Part shown: in pieces, positions 5,439 to 6,555 of the stretch
Position numbering within the stretch: position 1 is the stretch's first letter
How the letters are laid out: each line of letters opens with the position of its first letter
NCBI GenBank assembly: GCA_003648125.1
Contig: QMOE01000140.1
Span: 1-6,555 of the forward strand
Direction: 5' to 3'
DNA from: Chloroflexota bacterium
GTDB lineage: Bacteria; Chloroflexota; Anaerolineae; B4-G1
DNA length: 6,555 nt
Notes under the pieces: model-generated
Database searches by the model: none
Told to the model about the DNA's origin: nothing
The model's input: the letters and a program-made list of their open reading frames with translations, nothing else
Made by a program: the position numbers and the translations under genes

Positions 5439-6555
5439 GTGAAAAGCGGCCTTTTGGCAGCAATTGAGAGCAAGACAGCAAATGTGATTGTGCTGGGTCT
5501 GGGATACGTAGGCTTGCCGGTGGCCTGTCTGTTCGCCGAAATCGGGTTCCCAGTGGTGGGCATTGATCGCATGCAGGACAAGATTGATACGATCAATCGC
5601 GGGCAGATCCCCACAGCAGGGAAGGAACCAGGGTTGGCCGAGTTATTGAGCCGGGTAGTGGCTCAGGAAAAGTTCCGCGCTACGACCGACTATGAGTTGT
5701 GTCGTGATGCCCAGATCGTGTTGATTGCCGTCGAAACGCCGGTGGATTCAGTGACCAAGAAACCGGGCTACGAGGCCCTGCGCGGCGCGCTGACCGACTT
5801 GGGGCGCAATCTCTCCCCTGGCACACTGGTGATCGTCGAATCCACCATCGCGCCGGGCACTATGGAGCAGGTGGTCAAACCAATCCTGGAAGAGACCTCC
5901 GGCCTGCGGACAAGCGAGGATTTCTACCTGGTCAACTGCCCGGAGCGGGTGATGCCGGGCAAGTTGCTGGCGAACATCCAGGCGTGCCACCGCGTCGTGG
6001 GAGGAATGTCGCCCGATGCGACGGAATTGGCCGTGAAACTATACCGGCACGTGGTACAGGCGGATCTGGACCCGGCGGACTGCCTGACGGCGGAACTGGT
6101 CAAGACGATGGAGAACGCCTACCGGGACGTACAGATCGCCTTTGCCAACGAGATGGCGCTCCTGTGCGAGGACGTGGGGGCCGACGTGTGGCAAGTACGG
6201 GCGCTGGTGAACAAATCGCCGTATCGGAGCATGCACCTGCCCGGCGCAGGAGTAGGCGGGCACTGCATCCCCAAAGACCCCTGGCTGCTCATCGCCAACG
6301 CCGGGGATGGGTTCGAGCCACGGCTGATCCCGACAGCGCGCGCGGTCAACGACGGCATGCCGCTGCACGTGGCAGACCTGACGGTCGAGGCGCTGCGCGA
6401 GGCCGGGGTGGACGTGGCAGACGCAAAAGTGGCCGTGTTGGGCTACACCTACCTGGAGAACTCGGACGATCCACGCAACTCGCCCAGCAAAGTGCTGGTG
6501 GCGCGGTTACGGGAGTTGGGCGCTGATGTGATCGTCCACGACCCCTACGTGCCCG
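5439..6555 (+). CDS. wbpA: UDP-N-acetylhexosamine 6-dehydrogenase (WbpA/WecC/TviB family), 3' end cut by window edge
   Basis: UDP-glucose/GDP-mannose dehydrogenase family enzyme that oxidises C6 of a UDP-HexNAc to the uronate in two NAD-dependent steps. This is the first reaction of the pathway encoded upstream. There are 372 complete codons in the window; family members run to about 420-440, so the last 50-70 residues of the UDP-binding domain are missing. The Rossmann motif GLGYVG is at 20-25 with D43 ending strand 2. CPERVMPGK is the mid-protein substrate loop, VKTMENAYRDV (221-231) carries K222 and N226 of the active site, and GVGGHCIPKDP holds the catalytic Cys276. The start is GTG at 5439 with GAGAGG eight bases upstream; LLAAIESKTA is a typical N-terminus of WbpA-like enzymes. 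It lies 14 bp after the WbpB-like gene. UDP-GlcNAc is the expected substrate from context, but CPERVMPG and the overall core also resemble UDP-ManNAc dehydrogenase (WecC). Confidence 0.92.
   Translation, partial: MKSGLLAAIESKTANVIVLGLGYVGLPVACLFAEIGFPVVGIDRMQDKIDTINRGQIPTAGKEPGLAELLSRVVAQEKFRATTDYELCRDAQIVLIAVETPVDSVTKKPGYEALRGALTDLGRNLSPGTLVIVESTIAPGTMEQVVKPILEETSGLRTSEDFYLVNCPERVMPGKLLANIQACHRVVGGMSPDATELAVKLYRHVVQADLDPADCLTAELVKTMENAYRDVQIAFANEMALLCEDVGADVWQVRALVNKSPYRSMHLPGAGVGGHCIPKDPWLLIANAGDGFEPRLIPTARAVNDGMPLHVADLTVEALREAGVDVADAKVAVLGYTYLENSDDPRNSPSKVLVARLRELGADVIVHDPYVP

Overview
The window is a surface-polysaccharide or glycoconjugate biosynthesis locus from a moderately high-GC bacterium. 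It is built as two divergent transcription units that share a 340-bp intergenic region. No marker gene is present, so the phylum cannot be fixed. A Chloroflexota-type (Anaerolineae-like) genome is a guess, based only on the general look of the proteins and of the palindromic intergenic repeats.

Left unit (minus strand, 2382 down to 1). Three glycosyltransferase genes are tightly packed. A GT2 enzyme with two C-terminal membrane segments (TTG start at 2382) is followed by a GT4 enzyme (248-1426). A third gene (235 to beyond the left edge) has only its first 78 codons in the window and looks like the N-terminal half-domain of another GT-B/GT4 glycosyltransferase. These would transfer sugars at the membrane or in the cytosol to build the glycan.

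Intergenic region (2383-2722). It is densely structured. One 87-bp block has an outer 8-bp inverted repeat enclosing two 19-bp palindromes of identical design (GTCACG-N7-CGTGAC, centres 30 bp apart). One of these palindromes sits inside a plausible sigma70-type promoter for the left unit. A second, 85-bp block is a long hairpin with 28 paired bases, flanked by CTGGAC. Immediately beyond it lies a good promoter candidate for the right unit.

Right unit (plus strand, 2723 to beyond the right edge). Four genes are spaced -4, +9 and +14 bp: a left-handed beta-helix N-acetyltransferase (WbpD/WlbB type), a PLP sugar aminotransferase (WbpE/WlbC type), a Gfo/Idh/MocA dehydrogenase (WbpB/WlbA type), and a nucleotide-sugar 6-dehydrogenase (WbpA type, cut by the right edge after 372 codons). 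Together they are the four activities that convert UDP-GlcNAc to UDP-2,3-diacetamido-2,3-dideoxy-glucuronic acid: C6 oxidation, C3 oxidation, C3 transamination, then N-acetylation. The WbpI-type 2-epimerase that would give the manno sugar is not in the window. The gene order (D-E-B-A) is the reverse of the reaction order. The glycosyltransferases of the left unit are natural candidates to use this sugar, but that link rests only on proximity.
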